From Martelella mediterranea (GTDB lineage: Bacteria; Pseudomonadota; Alphaproteobacteria; Rhizobiales; Rhizobiaceae): DNA of 40,085 nucleotides. The notes beneath the pieces are model-generated. The model ran no database searches. It worked only from the letters and a program-made list of their open reading frames with translations, and was not told where the DNA came from. Position 1 is the first letter of the stretch, and each line of letters starts with the position of its first letter. The DNA lies in NCBI RefSeq assembly GCF_004342225.1, contig NZ_SMAR01000034.1, positions 1 to 40,085 of the forward strand. Reading direction: 5' to 3'. Below are positions 25,111 to 34,856 of this stretch, one piece after another. The position numbers and the translations under genes were made by a program.

Positions 25111-25138
25111 CAAACCGCATACCAGCTGGCCTGAGCGC

Positions 25139-27103
25139 CTATGTCTGAAGGGCTGCAAGCCCCTTATAGAATTCCAAAGCCTCCGGATTCGAGAGCGCTT
25201 CCCTGTTCTTCACTGGCCGCTCATGCACGACCTCGCGAACGGCCAGCTCCACGATCTTGCCGGATTTGGTGCGTGGAATATCCGTGACCGCGATGATCTT
25301 TGCCGGTACGTGCCGGGGTGACGCACCAGTGCGAATTTGGGTTCTGATTGCCTTTTCGAGTGCGCCATCAAGCACAATGCCCTCAGCCAACCGGACAAAG
25401 AGCACGACACGCACATCATCGTCCCAGTCCTGTCCGATGCAGATGGCTTCCAGCACCTCCGGCATCTGCTCAACCTGATTGTATATTTCCGCTGTCCCGA
25501 TCCGTACACCTCCGGGGTTCAGGGTCGCATCGGAACGGCCATGAATGATCAGGCCGCCATGTTCGGTCCACTCAGCAAAATCGCCATGGCACCAGACATT
25601 TTCAAACTCAGAGAAGTAAGCGGCCCGGTATTTGGCGTTATCAGCGTCGTTCCAGAAACCGACGGGCATATTGGGGAACGGCTTTGTGCAAACCAGTTCT
25701 CCCTTTGACTGCCGAACAGGATTTCCGTGCTCATCCCAGACATCGACCGCCAGTCCGAGACCCGGCCCCTGTATCTCGCCCTTCCAGACCGGCTTGACCG
25801 GAATGCCGAGCACGAAACAGGACACGATATCAGTTCCTCCGGAAATGGATGCCAGCTGAACATCTGACTTGATTTCCTCGTAGACGAAAGAAAAACCCTC
25901 CGGCGACAACGGCGATCCGGTGGAGGTCATCAGCCGCAGGCCGGACAAATCATGCTGCTTTGCCGGGTGATATTCTGCCTTTCGCACAGCATCAATATAC
26001 TTTGCCGAGGTTCCGAAAACGGCAAAACGCTCCTTTTCGGCATATTGAAAAAGCACATCCGGACCGGGCGCAAAGGGTGAGCCATCATAAAGGCAAAGCG
26101 TTACGCCGCTGGCCAGGCCGCTGGCCAGCCAGTTCCACATCATCCAGCCACACGTCGTGAAATAGAAGAGGCGCTCTCCGGCTTTCAGCGAGCAGTGGAG
26201 CTGATGCTCTTTCAGGTGCTGCAGCAGCACTCCGCCGGCGGAATGGACGATGCATTTCGGTATGCCGGTCGTGCCGGACGAAAACAGAATGTAAAGCGGA
26301 TGCGCGAATGGAAGACGCTGATAGGTCAGCTCTGCCGGAGAAAAAGGCGCCAGAAATGCCTCGAATGTAACCCCGTTTTTCACAGAACCGGCAACGGCGC
26401 CACTGTCACCGGCCAGCGGAACAACGACGGTCGGTGCCTCAAGTTCAGCCGCGATCTGCCGCACCTTTTCGCCGACATCCTGAACTTTGCCATTATACCA
26501 GTACCCGTCACAGCAGAAGAACAGCTTCGGACCGATCTGGCCGAACCGGTCCAGCACACCGTTCACGCCGAAATCCGGAGAACACGACGAAAACACGGCA
26601 CCCACAGACGATGCAGCCAGCATGATTGCAATTGTTTCCGGCATATTCGGCATCATCGCCGCGACCCTGTCACCGGACTGAACACCTTGAGCAAGCATCG
26701 CCTGTTGCAGCCGTGAGACTGTTTCCTTCAGCTGCTGCCAGCTCCAGCGTGCGGCGAACCGGTCTTCCGCTCTGAAGATGATGGCATCATCGTCAGGCTT
26801 CAGAGCGGCGCCGTGTTCCAGCAGGTTTTCCGCAAAATTCAGCTTCGCGTCAGGAAAAAATCGGGCCGCCAGCATGTCATCGCCATGGATCAGAATGCGC
26901 GCTCCTTTTTCACCTTTGACCTGACAAAAATCCCACAGAGCCGACCAGAACTCAGCACTTTCATCAACAGACCACTGATGAAAGTTGTCATAGTTTTCGA
27001 AAGTGATCCGGAAGCGCTCAGCACAGAACTGCATGAACCGGGTCACCGGAGCATCGGCAATTCTGCAGTGATCCGGCTGCCAAAGCGGCTTGTTTTCGCT
27101 CAT
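25139..27103 (-). CDS. acsA: Acetoacetyl-CoA synthetase (acetoacetate-CoA ligase)
   Basis: Activates acetoacetate with ATP and CoA, letting the cell use ketone bodies or recycle PHB breakdown products. About 654 aa, the standard length for this family and distinct from acetyl-CoA synthetase. The opening (LWQPD...[11 protein letters not shown]) with [17 protein letters not shown] is typical. The AMP-binding core [18 protein letters not shown] is present near residue 270, and the C-terminal domain ends with the catalytic lysine region [24 protein letters not shown] lies just upstream of the ATG at 27103; the frame extends to 27172 without support. The symbol acsA is used in Sinorhizobium; aacS is a synonym. 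Confidence 0.93.
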   Translation of the reverse strand: MSENKPLWQPDHCRIADAPVTRFMQFCAERFRITFENYDNFHQWSVDESAEFWSALWDFCQVKGEKGARILIHGDDMLAARFFPDAKLNFAENLLEHGAALKPDDDAIIFRAEDRFAARWSWQQLKETVSRLQQAMLAQGVQSGDRVAAMMPNMPETIAIMLAASSVGAVFSSCSPDFGVNGVLDRFGQIGPKLFFCCDGYWYNGKVQDVGEKVRQIAAELEAPTVVVPLAGDSGAVAGSVKNGVTFEAFLAPFSPAELTYQRLPFAHPLYILFSSGTTGIPKCIVHSAGGVLLQHLKEHQLHCSLKAGERLFYFTTCGWMMWNWLASGLASGVTLCLYDGSPFAPGPDVLFQYAEKERFAVFGTSAKYIDAVRKAEYHPAKQHDLSGLRLMTSTGSPLSPEGFSFVYEEIKSDVQLASISGGTDIVSCFVLGIPVKPVWKGEIQGPGLGLAVDVWDEHGNPVRQSKGELVCTKPFPNMPVGFWNDADNAKYRAAYFSEFENVWCHGDFAEWTEHGGLIIHGRSDATLNPGGVRIGTAEIYNQVEQMPEVLEAICIGQDWDDDVRVVLFVRLAEGIVLDGALEKAIRTQIRTGASPRHVPAKIIAVTDIPRTKSGKIVELAVREVVHERPVKNREALSNPEALEFYKGLAALQT

Positions 27104-27306
27104 CGTCTCCTCCCAGGCGCAATTAGCAAAAGTCAGATTTCTATAACGTCTCCCGCTGACAAATGAAATCAATCAAACGTCGTGTACGCACGATCAGACA
27201 GGGTTTGCAGAGGGTGAAAGAGGTGAAAGAATTGCAACACCCCTCATTTTGGTCTATCCGCGCAGCAGGGGAGCGATTTGAAACCAACTGATTGAAACGA
27301 CGCTCA

Positions 27307-29145
27307 ATGAACCGCACGACCGAAACACCTGACACTGGCCGACGCCTCAGCCGCTACCGTAATCGCAGCCCGTGGCGCTATGTGGTTGCAGCTGTCATCC
27401 TTCTGGCGGTGGCGACCTATCACCTCGTCCCCATGATCGTTTCAACCGAACGTGTTACCGACCAGTTGAAAGAAGACCTCACGGCGGTCATTGGCGCTCC
27501 TGTAACAATCAGCGGCGATACGCACATCTCCTATTGGCCGCGCCCGGAAATTACGATCTCCGGTGTGAGCGCACCGCAGCCACCAGGACGCGGGCCGCTG
27601 GTTTATGGTTCGATCCAGACGCTGACCGCACGTTTCAGCCTCCTCAAGGCGTTGACAGGTGAGACCGCTTTCACTGATGTCACCCTTGAAAGTCCGACAA
27701 TCATTCTGGAAGAAACGGGAGAAAGTGGCGGGCCTGCGCATTCAAGACTCTCGAAAGCCCTGACAGTCAGCGCGGCTGCAGGCTCTGGTTTCAGGATGAC
27801 AGGTGTTTCATCCCTCAGTATCCTTGATGGCACACTTGGCCTTTCCGGAGATGACGACACGAAGGTCATCAAGGGTGTGAACGGCACATTCAGCTGGCCT
27901 CAGCTCGGCGGACCAATGACCTTCAACGGCACCGCCACGCTGAATGAGCAGATTTCAGACATATCAGCCACGATTGACAAACCGCTTGAACTGAACCGCG
28001 AAACAGCATCGCCGGTGAAACTGAGCCTGAAAAACAGCCTGGCTGAAATGACCTATGAAGGGACTGCAACACGCAGCGCTCCTTATCTTATGGACGGCAG
28101 TTTCAGTTTTTCGACAGCGAACACGCATCAACTGGGCGATTGGATAGATGTTCCCGTTCTTGTGCTGGAAGACGTAAACCGTCTGGCCATCAAAGGGACA
28201 GTGACCCGCAGCAGCGGTTCCTTGCGTTTTTCACCGGCCACGCTGTCTCTGGGCGGAAGTGAAGGCAAGGGCGTCGTCGACCTCGCACCGGCCAGTGAAA
28301 AGCAGCCGCTGAAGATGATCGCAACTCTGGCTTTCGGCGACATCACACTTTCCAACATTCGCTCATCGCTTCCGGCATGGATTGACGCCGTCTCCGCCAC
28401 CCCGGATGAGTTTTCAGACGAAGACTGGAAGCTGCCGGCGCTTGATCTCAGACTTTCCGCTTCAACAGTCAAATTGTCAGATGTGACCCTTGAAGATGTT
28501 GCAGCGAGTGTCATGCGCTCCAAAACACAGACGAGTTTTGACATCGCCGACAGCAGGCTTGGCTCGGGAACACTCTTCGCCCATATCGGCGTGCAAAAGA
28601 ATATGGCGGCTGAAGTTGATATTTCCGCTGAAAAAGTGGCTGCCGAGCCATTTTTCCGGCAGCTCGGCTTCAACGTGCCGCTGACATCGGACTCACTTGA
28701 TTTCGACATGGCGGTTGATGCAGAGCTTCCATTCAGCCGGATCGCGGCCGAAAACACCACGGGTGATGTGCGCTTTACAGCACGAGGCGGCAGCCTGGCC
28801 TGGCTGGATTTCGCAACGCTGATCGAAAAGGCCGGTACCGATAACACATTTCTGCTCACCTATCCGGGTGACACGGCGTTCAGCTTCACACGCCTGAAAG
28901 GCGACGCCACGCTGAGCGGCACAGAGCTGGACCTGAATGATCTCATCATCGAAACTGAAACAGATATGATATCGCTCACAGGCTCACTCGATACGCAATC
29001 CGGTCAGCTTGATGCCACGGCAACAATCACATCAAAGGTGGACGAAAACGCTACCCCAGCTTCCGTTTCGATTATCGGAAATCCGCTTGCGTCTCTCGTC
29101 CGGCGCATTGATCCCGTTTCTGATGAAGCAAGCGATGCACCCTGA
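27307..29145 (+). CDS. AsmA-family protein
   Basis: About 612 aa, envelope protein of the AsmA superfamily (inner-membrane anchored, bridge-like proteins linked to phospholipid transport or outer-membrane assembly). One N-terminal helix (YVVAAVILLAVATYHLVPMIV) is followed by the family signature TGAPVTISGDTHISYWPRPEITISGV in near form and a long beta-rich repeat region. The C-terminal AsmA-like domain includes the NTTGDVRFTARGGSLAWLDF stretch. A TTG five codons upstream (27292) is possible; neither start has a strong ribosome-binding site. Function is inferred from the family only. Confidence 0.82.
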   Translation: MNRTTETPDTGRRLSRYRNRSPWRYVVAAVILLAVATYHLVPMIVSTERVTDQLKEDLTAVIGAPVTISGDTHISYWPRPEITISGVSAPQPPGRGPLVYGSIQTLTARFSLLKALTGETAFTDVTLESPTIILEETGESGGPAHSRLSKALTVSAAAGSGFRMTGVSSLSILDGTLGLSGDDDTKVIKGVNGTFSWPQLGGPMTFNGTATLNEQISDISATIDKPLELNRETASPVKLSLKNSLAEMTYEGTATRSAPYLMDGSFSFSTANTHQLGDWIDVPVLVLEDVNRLAIKGTVTRSSGSLRFSPATLSLGGSEGKGVVDLAPASEKQPLKMIATLAFGDITLSNIRSSLPAWIDAVSATPDEFSDEDWKLPALDLRLSASTVKLSDVTLEDVAASVMRSKTQTSFDIADSRLGSGTLFAHIGVQKNMAAEVDISAEKVAAEPFFRQLGFNVPLTSDSLDFDMAVDAELPFSRIAAENTTGDVRFTARGGSLAWLDFATLIEKAGTDNTFLLTYPGDTAFSFTRLKGDATLSGTELDLNDLIIETETDMISLTGSLDTQSGQLDATATITSKVDENATPASVSIIGNPLASLVRRIDPVSDEASDAP

Positions 29146-29189
29146 CCTGATCAGGGAAAACGGGATTTTTGGCAATGCTACCGAGAAGC

Positions 29190-30368
29190 TTATACTGCGT
29201 CGCCCGCAGCAACAGCAGACGCCCAGGCCCACTGGAAATTATAGCCGCCAAGCCAGCCGGTGACATCAACGCACTCGCCAATAAAATAGAGCCCCGGCAG
29301 GGATTTCACTTCCATGCTCTTCGATGAAAGAGCACTGGTATCAATGCCGCCCAGTGTGACCTCGGCAGTACGATAGCCCTCCGTGCCGGCTGGACGAATA
29401 TGCCAGTTCTGGATGCTGTCTGCGAGCTTGTTCAAAGCCTTGTCAGGCATATCTGCGAGCGCTGAGATCATCCCCGCCTGCTCTGTGAAAAACTGCGCCA
29501 GCCGTCTGGGCATATGTTGCGCCAGTACCGTTGATGATGTCTGGCGTCCGTTTTCGCGCTTGGCCTGATGAAGCAGGTCACGCAGAGGCACTTCCGGCAA
29601 AAGACGCGCCACAACCTCATCCCCGGGTTTCCAGTAAGAAGAAATCTGCAAAACAGACGGTCCTGAAAGGCCGCGATGGGTAAACAGCAGGGCCTCTCGA
29701 AATGTGGTCTTGTTGCAGATAAGCTCTGCCGGAACGCCAATACCCGCAAGAGGCTTCAGTGTTTCCAGCATCGCCGGATCGAGTGTAAAAGGGACCAGGC
29801 CGGCCCGCGGTTCGATCACCGGAACAGAGAACTGGCCGGCAATTTCATAAGCAAATCCGGTGGCGCCCATCTTGGGAATCGACTTTCCACCCGTTGCGAC
29901 CACAAGCGCATCGCTGAGCACCGTTTCGCCACCCAGGCTGACGCGAAAACCATGGTCGCTTTTCCGTACTGAAGAAACAGACGTCTGGAGGCGGATATCA
30001 ACCTTGCCAGCCGCGCACTGATCGAGCAACATACTGACAATCTGTTTTGATGACCCCTCGCAGAATAGCTGACCGAGTGTTTTTTCGTGCCAGTCAATAC
30101 GGTACTGCTCGACAAGATCGAGAAAATCGCGCGGTGTGTAGCGGGCCAGCGCTGATTTGGCGAAATGACGGTTGGACGAGATGTAATTTTGAGGTCCGGC
30201 ATGAATGTTGGTAAAGTTGCATCTGCCGCCACCGGAAATACGGATTTTTTCTCCCGGCGCGCGTGCATGATCAACGAGCAGAACACGCCTGCCCCGCTGT
30301 CCGGCCCTGGCGGCACACATCAGGCCTGCGGCTCCGGCCCCCAGCACAATGACATCAAACTGTTTCAT
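29190..30368 (-). CDS. BaiN/HI0933-like FAD-dependent oxidoreductase
   Basis: About 392-aa flavoprotein of the HI0933/YhiN/BaiN group. The Rossmann FAD-binding motif GAGAAGLMCA is at the N-terminus, followed by the hallmark KIRISGGGRCNFTN tract near residue 45. A mid-chain ATGGKSIPKMGATGFAYEIA region contributes the second dinucleotide contact, and GLYFIGECVDVTGWLGGYNFQWAWASG-like residues close the C-terminus. Physiological substrate unknown for most members. An ATG at 30380 is an alternative start. It is convergent with the AsmA-like gene. Confidence 0.9.
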   Translation of the reverse strand: MKQFDVIVLGAGAAGLMCAARAGQRGRRVLLVDHARAPGEKIRISGGGRCNFTNIHAGPQNYISSNRHFAKSALARYTPRDFLDLVEQYRIDWHEKTLGQLFCEGSSKQIVSMLLDQCAAGKVDIRLQTSVSSVRKSDHGFRVSLGGETVLSDALVVATGGKSIPKMGATGFAYEIAGQFSVPVIEPRAGLVPFTLDPAMLETLKPLAGIGVPAELICNKTTFREALLFTHRGLSGPSVLQISSYWKPGDEVVARLLPEVPLRDLLHQAKRENGRQTSSTVLAQHMPRRLAQFFTEQAGMISALADMPDKALNKLADSIQNWHIRPAGTEGYRTAEVTLGGIDTSALSSKSMEVKSLPGLYFIGECVDVTGWLGGYNFQWAWASAVAAGDAV

Positions 30369-30497
30369 GGTTGCGATCATCTCATATTTGTCGCGCCTTG
30401 TTCCGTCTTAGCGAAAGAAAGTCAACGCCGCCCCTCGCCAATCTGCGCACGACCGCTATGATAACGACTATCTTGTAATGACCATTGGCCAGAACAC

Positions 30498-31955
30498 ATG
30501 TCAGTAAAAAAACCGGCGAAAGCCGCCAGCAAGACGACCCATCACACCACGGCAAAACCGGCCAAAAGGCCGGCTATACCGGCCGCGCTGGCACAGGCCC
30601 GCGGCGTGAAGGACTGGAAGGATGCCGCCCGCTGGCTCAAAACCCGCGGCATTGAAGACATCGAATGCATTACCCCTGACCTTGCTGGTGTGCCCCGCGG
30701 CAAGATGATGCCGACATCGAAGTTCACCTCAAACACTTCGCTGGCACTGCCTTCAGCGCTCTATCGCCATACGATATCCGGCGGCTACCCGGATGAAAGC
30801 GGAAACTTCCGTTATGAGCCGCGCGACAGCGACCTCAAACTGGTGCCGGACCTTTCCACGCTTTCGAATGTTCCATGGGAGAGCGACCCCACCGCCCAGG
30901 TCATCTGTGATGTTGTCGGCAGCGATGGGCGTGAAATCGCCTATACGCCGCGTAATGTGCTCAAACGCGTGATCGCTCTTTATGCAGAAAAGGGATGGAA
31001 ACCTGTGGTGGCCCCGGAAATCGAATTCTATCTGGTGGCACAGAATGGTGACCCGGACCTGCCGCTGACCCCGCCTGTCGGGCGCTCAGGCCGACCGATT
31101 GTAGCCGGACAGGCTTATTCAATTGCAGGCATCAACGAATTCGACGAGCTGATCGATGATATCTATCACTTCTCTGAAGGTCAGGGGCTGGAGATCGATA
31201 CACTGATCCATGAAGAAGGTCCGGCGCAGCTGGAAATCAACCTGCGTCATGGCGACCCTCTGGAGCTGGCGGATCAGGTTTTCTTCTTCAAGCGCACGAT
31301 TCGCGAGGCTGCCGTGAAGCACGGCACGTTTGCAACATTCATGGCCAAACCGATGCAGAACCAGCCCGGTTCAGCCATGCATATCCACCAGTCGGTGATC
31401 GATATCGAAACCGGGCGCAATGTGTTCTCTCTGGAAAACGGCGAACCTTCACCGGAATTCTTCCATTTCATCGGCGGCATGCAAAAATATGTGCCGGCCA
31501 CGCTGGTGATGATGGCACCTTATGTGAACTCCTACCGGCGCCTGACACCGGACATGGCCTGCCCGGTCAATACGGCATGGGGTTACGACAATCGCACGAC
31601 CGCCTTTCGCATCCCCGTTTCCGATGCACAGGCGCGGCGCGTGGAAAACCGTCTGCCGAGTTCGGATGCCAACCCGTATCTGGCGCTGGCAGCATCGCTG
31701 GCCTGCGGCTATCTTGGCATCGAGAACATGGTCGACCCGTCCGCCCCGACAGCCGATACGGCTAATGAAGGTGATATTGATCTGCCACGCGGATTATTGG
31801 AAGCGTTGGCTCTTCTGGAAAACGAAACGGCACTTCAGCCGGTTCTGTCTTCAGAGTTCATCAACCTCTATGCTGGCGTAAAAAAAGGCGAGTTTGAAAC
31901 CTTTATGGAGGTCATCAGCCCCTGGGAGCGCGAATTTCTGCTTTTGAATGTATAA
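30498..31955 (+). CDS. Glutamine-synthetase-like gamma-glutamyl ligase (PuuA-like)
   Basis: 485-aa member of the glutamine synthetase superfamily, most like gamma-glutamylputrescine synthetase, which joins glutamate to an amine. The glutamate/metal site VAPEIEFYLV, the EEGPAQLEINLRHGD region and the ATP-site tract NQPGSAMHIHQS are present. The first ~30 residues form a Lys/Ala/Pro/Thr-rich extension (KKPAKAASKTT...AKPAKRPAIPAA) not usual for the family. It is followed 36 bases later by a PuuB-like oxidase, supporting a polyamine-breakdown role. There is no strong ribosome-binding site, so a later start cannot be excluded. Confidence 0.86.
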   Translation: MSVKKPAKAASKTTHHTTAKPAKRPAIPAALAQARGVKDWKDAARWLKTRGIEDIECITPDLAGVPRGKMMPTSKFTSNTSLALPSALYRHTISGGYPDESGNFRYEPRDSDLKLVPDLSTLSNVPWESDPTAQVICDVVGSDGREIAYTPRNVLKRVIALYAEKGWKPVVAPEIEFYLVAQNGDPDLPLTPPVGRSGRPIVAGQAYSIAGINEFDELIDDIYHFSEGQGLEIDTLIHEEGPAQLEINLRHGDPLELADQVFFFKRTIREAAVKHGTFATFMAKPMQNQPGSAMHIHQSVIDIETGRNVFSLENGEPSPEFFHFIGGMQKYVPATLVMMAPYVNSYRRLTPDMACPVNTAWGYDNRTTAFRIPVSDAQARRVENRLPSSDANPYLALAASLACGYLGIENMVDPSAPTADTANEGDIDLPRGLLEALALLENETALQPVLSSEFINLYAGVKKGEFETFMEVISPWEREFLLLNV

Positions 31956-31991
31956 TCCCGACCAACATTATCATTGGAGCTTCAGACCGTC

Positions 31992-33281
31992 ATGACCTGG
32001 CAAAGCCCGATTGCCCCCGGTATCTCCTGGTATCAGGCAACGCTTGAGGAGCGGCCTGCCTATCCGCGCCTTGAAGAATCAACCTCGGCTGATGTGGCGA
32101 TTGTCGGAGGCGGCTTTACCGGCTTGCAGGCCGCCTACCATCTGGCGGCCAATGGAACGGATGTAGTGCTGATTGATGCCGCCAGGCTTGGCGACGGAGC
32201 CTCCGGGCGCAATGGCGGACAACTTGGCACCGGCCAGCACTGGTGGCCAGAGGATATGGAATCAAAGCTGGGACCGGAGCGTTCAAAAGCGTTTTTCCGG
32301 ATCGCCGAAGATGCGAAATCTCATCTGCTTGATTTTGCCAAGACACATGGCATCAACATCGACTTTCAGCCAGGGCAGATTTCCGTCGCGCATAAGCGCA
32401 ACATGGAATTCAGCTTTAAAAACCACGTTGAAGCACTGGCAGAGCGCTACGACTACCCGCACCTGTCCTTTCTGAGTAAGCACGAAACTGAAGAAAGGCT
32501 GGGCTCCAACCGCTATTTTTGCGGTATTCGCGACATCGGTACAGGCCATATTCATCCGCTGAAACTTCTGATCGGCACAGGCAAGGCGGCGGCAACGGCC
32601 GGCGCCCGCATCTTTGAAATGACCAAAGCCGATAACATTGAGCAGAAGGAAGGGCGCATCGCCGTTTCGACGGAGCGCGGCACAGTTACAGCCGACCGCG
32701 TTCTGATTGCCTGCAATGGTTATATCGAAGAGCATCTCGAACCCGGCACGGCTGCCAAGGTCATGCCGATCCGGTCGTTCATCGCGGCAACAAGACCGGT
32801 TACAAAATCGGAAAAGATCCTACCGGGTGGAGAATCCGTAGACGACAGCCGTTTTGTCGTGCGCTATTTCCGCAAGACAAAAACCGGTGAATTGCTGTTC
32901 GGCGGACGCGAGGCCTATACCGCCGACCAGCCCAAAGACATTTCAAAGCACCTGCGCCGACAGATTGCCGAGATCTACCCGGCGCTGAAGAAGATTGAAA
33001 TCACCCATGCCTGGGGCGGCAATGTGGGCATCACCATGCCACGCCGCCCGCTGGTGCATGAGATTATGCCGGGCGTGACCTCGATTGGCGGTTTTTCCGG
33101 TCATGGCGTCTTGCTGTCAAATTACTGTGGTAAGCTTTTTGCAGAAGAGTTGTTAGGACAGTCCAGTGAACTGGACCTCTATCGTGATCTGGATATCCCC
33201 GCCTTTCCGGGCGGAGGTGCCCTCAGAAAGCCACTTCTGTTCCTTGCACTGACCTGGTTCTCCCTCCGGGACCGGTTCTGA
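31992..33281 (+). CDS. puuB: FAD-dependent oxidoreductase, gamma-glutamylputrescine oxidase-like
   Basis: 429-aa DAO-family flavoenzyme predicted to oxidise the gamma-glutamylated amine made by the upstream ligase. N-terminal SYWxA-like start (ISWYQATLEERPAYP), FAD-binding VAIVGGGFTGLQAAYHLA near residue 38, then the GASGRNGGQLGTG motif typical of PuuB-type oxidases. The C-terminal GGFSGHGVLLSNYCG tract closes the FAD site. GGAG lies 11 bases upstream of the ATG at 31992; a TTG at 31974 is less likely. Downstream is a terminator-like hairpin and the zwf operon. Confidence 0.87.
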   Translation: MTWQSPIAPGISWYQATLEERPAYPRLEESTSADVAIVGGGFTGLQAAYHLAANGTDVVLIDAARLGDGASGRNGGQLGTGQHWWPEDMESKLGPERSKAFFRIAEDAKSHLLDFAKTHGINIDFQPGQISVAHKRNMEFSFKNHVEALAERYDYPHLSFLSKHETEERLGSNRYFCGIRDIGTGHIHPLKLLIGTGKAAATAGARIFEMTKADNIEQKEGRIAVSTERGTVTADRVLIACNGYIEEHLEPGTAAKVMPIRSFIAATRPVTKSEKILPGGESVDDSRFVVRYFRKTKTGELLFGGREAYTADQPKDISKHLRRQIAEIYPALKKIEITHAWGGNVGITMPRRPLVHEIMPGVTSIGGFSGHGVLLSNYCGKLFAEELLGQSSELDLYRDLDIPAFPGGGALRKPLLFLALTWFSLRDRF

Positions 33282-33312
33282 GCCATTTTTTCGGAATGGG
33301 ACTGGCTTTTTT
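33281..33312 (+). terminator. Probable terminator after puuB
   Basis: AGCCA (33281-33285) pairs with TGGCT (33303-33307), and an alternative inner stem CCATT/AATGG is possible. A run of six Ts follows (33307-33312). The stem is short, so confidence is moderate. Confidence 0.5.
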
Positions 33313-33346
33313 AAATCGATTTGATAAAACAATGTCAACCGTTGAC
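33313..33346 (+). promoter_or_regulatory. Two palindromes in front of zwf, candidate operator
   Basis: AAATCGATTT (33313-33322) is a perfect 10-bp palindrome, and GTCAAC-C-GTTGAC (33334-33346) is a perfect 13-base palindrome 14 bases before the zwf ATG. A repressor bound to the second would block initiation. The regulator is not identified. Confidence 0.45.
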
Positions 33347-33360
33347 GATTGAGAGAAAAC

Positions 33361-34839
33361 ATGGCGACTAGCAGTCAGATTATTCCCGTCGAGCCTTTCG
33401 ACTATGTGGTCTTTGGCGCCACTGGCGATCTCACCGAGCGTAAATTGCTTCCTGCGCTCTATCATCGCCAGCTTGCCGGCCAGTTTACTGAACCTACCCG
33501 GATCATCGGCGCCTCGCGCTCGGAGCTGACATCTGAAGAATTCCGCAAGCACGCCCAGCAGGCGCTGAAAGAGCACCTGAAGAAGGGCGAGTATGACGAC
33601 GCACAGGTCGCCAAGTTCCTTGGCCGGATTGAATATGTCTCGGTCGATGCCACAAACAACCGTGGCTGGGACGATCTGAAGAAACTGCTGGAAGAAGGCA
33701 AGGAACGTGTTCGCGCCTTTTATCTGGCTGTCGCTCCCGGTATTTTCGGTGCGATCTGTGACGGCATTCGAGACCACAAGCTGATCACCAAGCAGACGCG
33801 CATCGTTGTCGAAAAGCCGCTCGGGCGCGACCTTGACTCCGCACTTGAGCTGAACAACACGGTTGGCAAGGTTTTCAGGGAAGAACAGATCTTCCGTATT
33901 GACCATTATCTGGGCAAGGAAACCGTTCAGAACCTGATGGCGCTGCGTTTTGCCAATGCGCTTTACGAGCCGCTCTGGAACGCCAACCATATTGACCATG
34001 TTCAGATCACAGTTTCCGAAGAAGTCGGCCTTGAAGGCCGTGCCGGTTACTACGACAAGTCCGGTGCACTTCGGGACATGGTCCAAAACCATATTCTGAA
34101 CGTACTCTGCATGGTTGCCATGGAAACGCCTTACTCCATGGATGCGGAGGCCGTGCGCGACGAAAAGCTGAAAGTGCTGCGCTCGCTCAAGCCGATCAAC
34201 GCCGATAATGCAGGGTACCTGACGGTGCGCGGCCAGTATCGCGCCGGTGCTTCGCGCGGTGGCCCGGTCAAGGGCTATCTGGAAGAGCTTGATGGCGAAT
34301 CCAACACCGAAACATTCGTCGCAATCAAAGCTGAAATTGATAACTGGCGCTGGGCAGGTGTCCCGTTCTACATCCGCACAGGCAAGCGTCTTGCCTCCCG
34401 CGTTTCAGAAATCGTCGTGACCTTCAAACCGATCCCGCACTCGATCTTTGAGCCGAGTGCAGGCCGCGTGGTTGCCAACCAGCTTGTATTGCGTGTGCAG
34501 CCGGATGAAGGCGTGAAACAGTGGCTGATGATCAAATCGCCGGGTCAGGGTGGCATGCGTCTGCGCCATGTGCCGCTTGATATGACCTTTGCTCAGGCGT
34601 TCGATTCACGGAACCCGGATGCCTATGAACGTCTTCTGCTCGACGTTATTCGCGCCAACCAGACACTGTTCATGCGCCGTGACGAAGTTGAAATGGCCTG
34701 GAACTGGGTCGATCCGATTCTGAAGGCCTGGGAAGAAACCGGACAGCCGGTTCAGACCTACACCGCCGGAACGTGGGGCCCGAGCAAGTCGATCGCTTTG
34801 ATCGAACGTGATGGCCGCACATGGCACGAACCGGAATAG
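33361..34839 (+). CDS. zwf: Glucose-6-phosphate 1-dehydrogenase
   Basis: First enzyme of the Entner-Doudoroff and oxidative pentose phosphate routes; oxidises glucose-6-phosphate with NADP. 492 aa. The coenzyme motif FGATGDLTERKLLPALYH is at the N-terminus, the active-site tract RIDHYLGKE near residue 180 carries the catalytic His-containing signature, and the EKP tract (VVEKPLGRD) is near 148. The ATG at 33361 has GAGAG just upstream; a TTG at 33349 is less likely. It heads zwf-pgl-edd with 17 bases before pgl. Two palindromes precede it. Confidence 0.96.
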   Translation: MATSSQIIPVEPFDYVVFGATGDLTERKLLPALYHRQLAGQFTEPTRIIGASRSELTSEEFRKHAQQALKEHLKKGEYDDAQVAKFLGRIEYVSVDATNNRGWDDLKKLLEEGKERVRAFYLAVAPGIFGAICDGIRDHKLITKQTRIVVEKPLGRDLDSALELNNTVGKVFREEQIFRIDHYLGKETVQNLMALRFANALYEPLWNANHIDHVQITVSEEVGLEGRAGYYDKSGALRDMVQNHILNVLCMVAMETPYSMDAEAVRDEKLKVLRSLKPINADNAGYLTVRGQYRAGASRGGPVKGYLEELDGESNTETFVAIKAEIDNWRWAGVPFYIRTGKRLASRVSEIVVTFKPIPHSIFEPSAGRVVANQLVLRVQPDEGVKQWLMIKSPGQGGMRLRHVPLDMTFAQAFDSRNPDAYERLLLDVIRANQTLFMRRDEVEMAWNWVDPILKAWEETGQPVQTYTAGTWGPSKSIALIERDGRTWHEPE

Positions 34840-34856
34840 GACAGCCGGGAGATATC

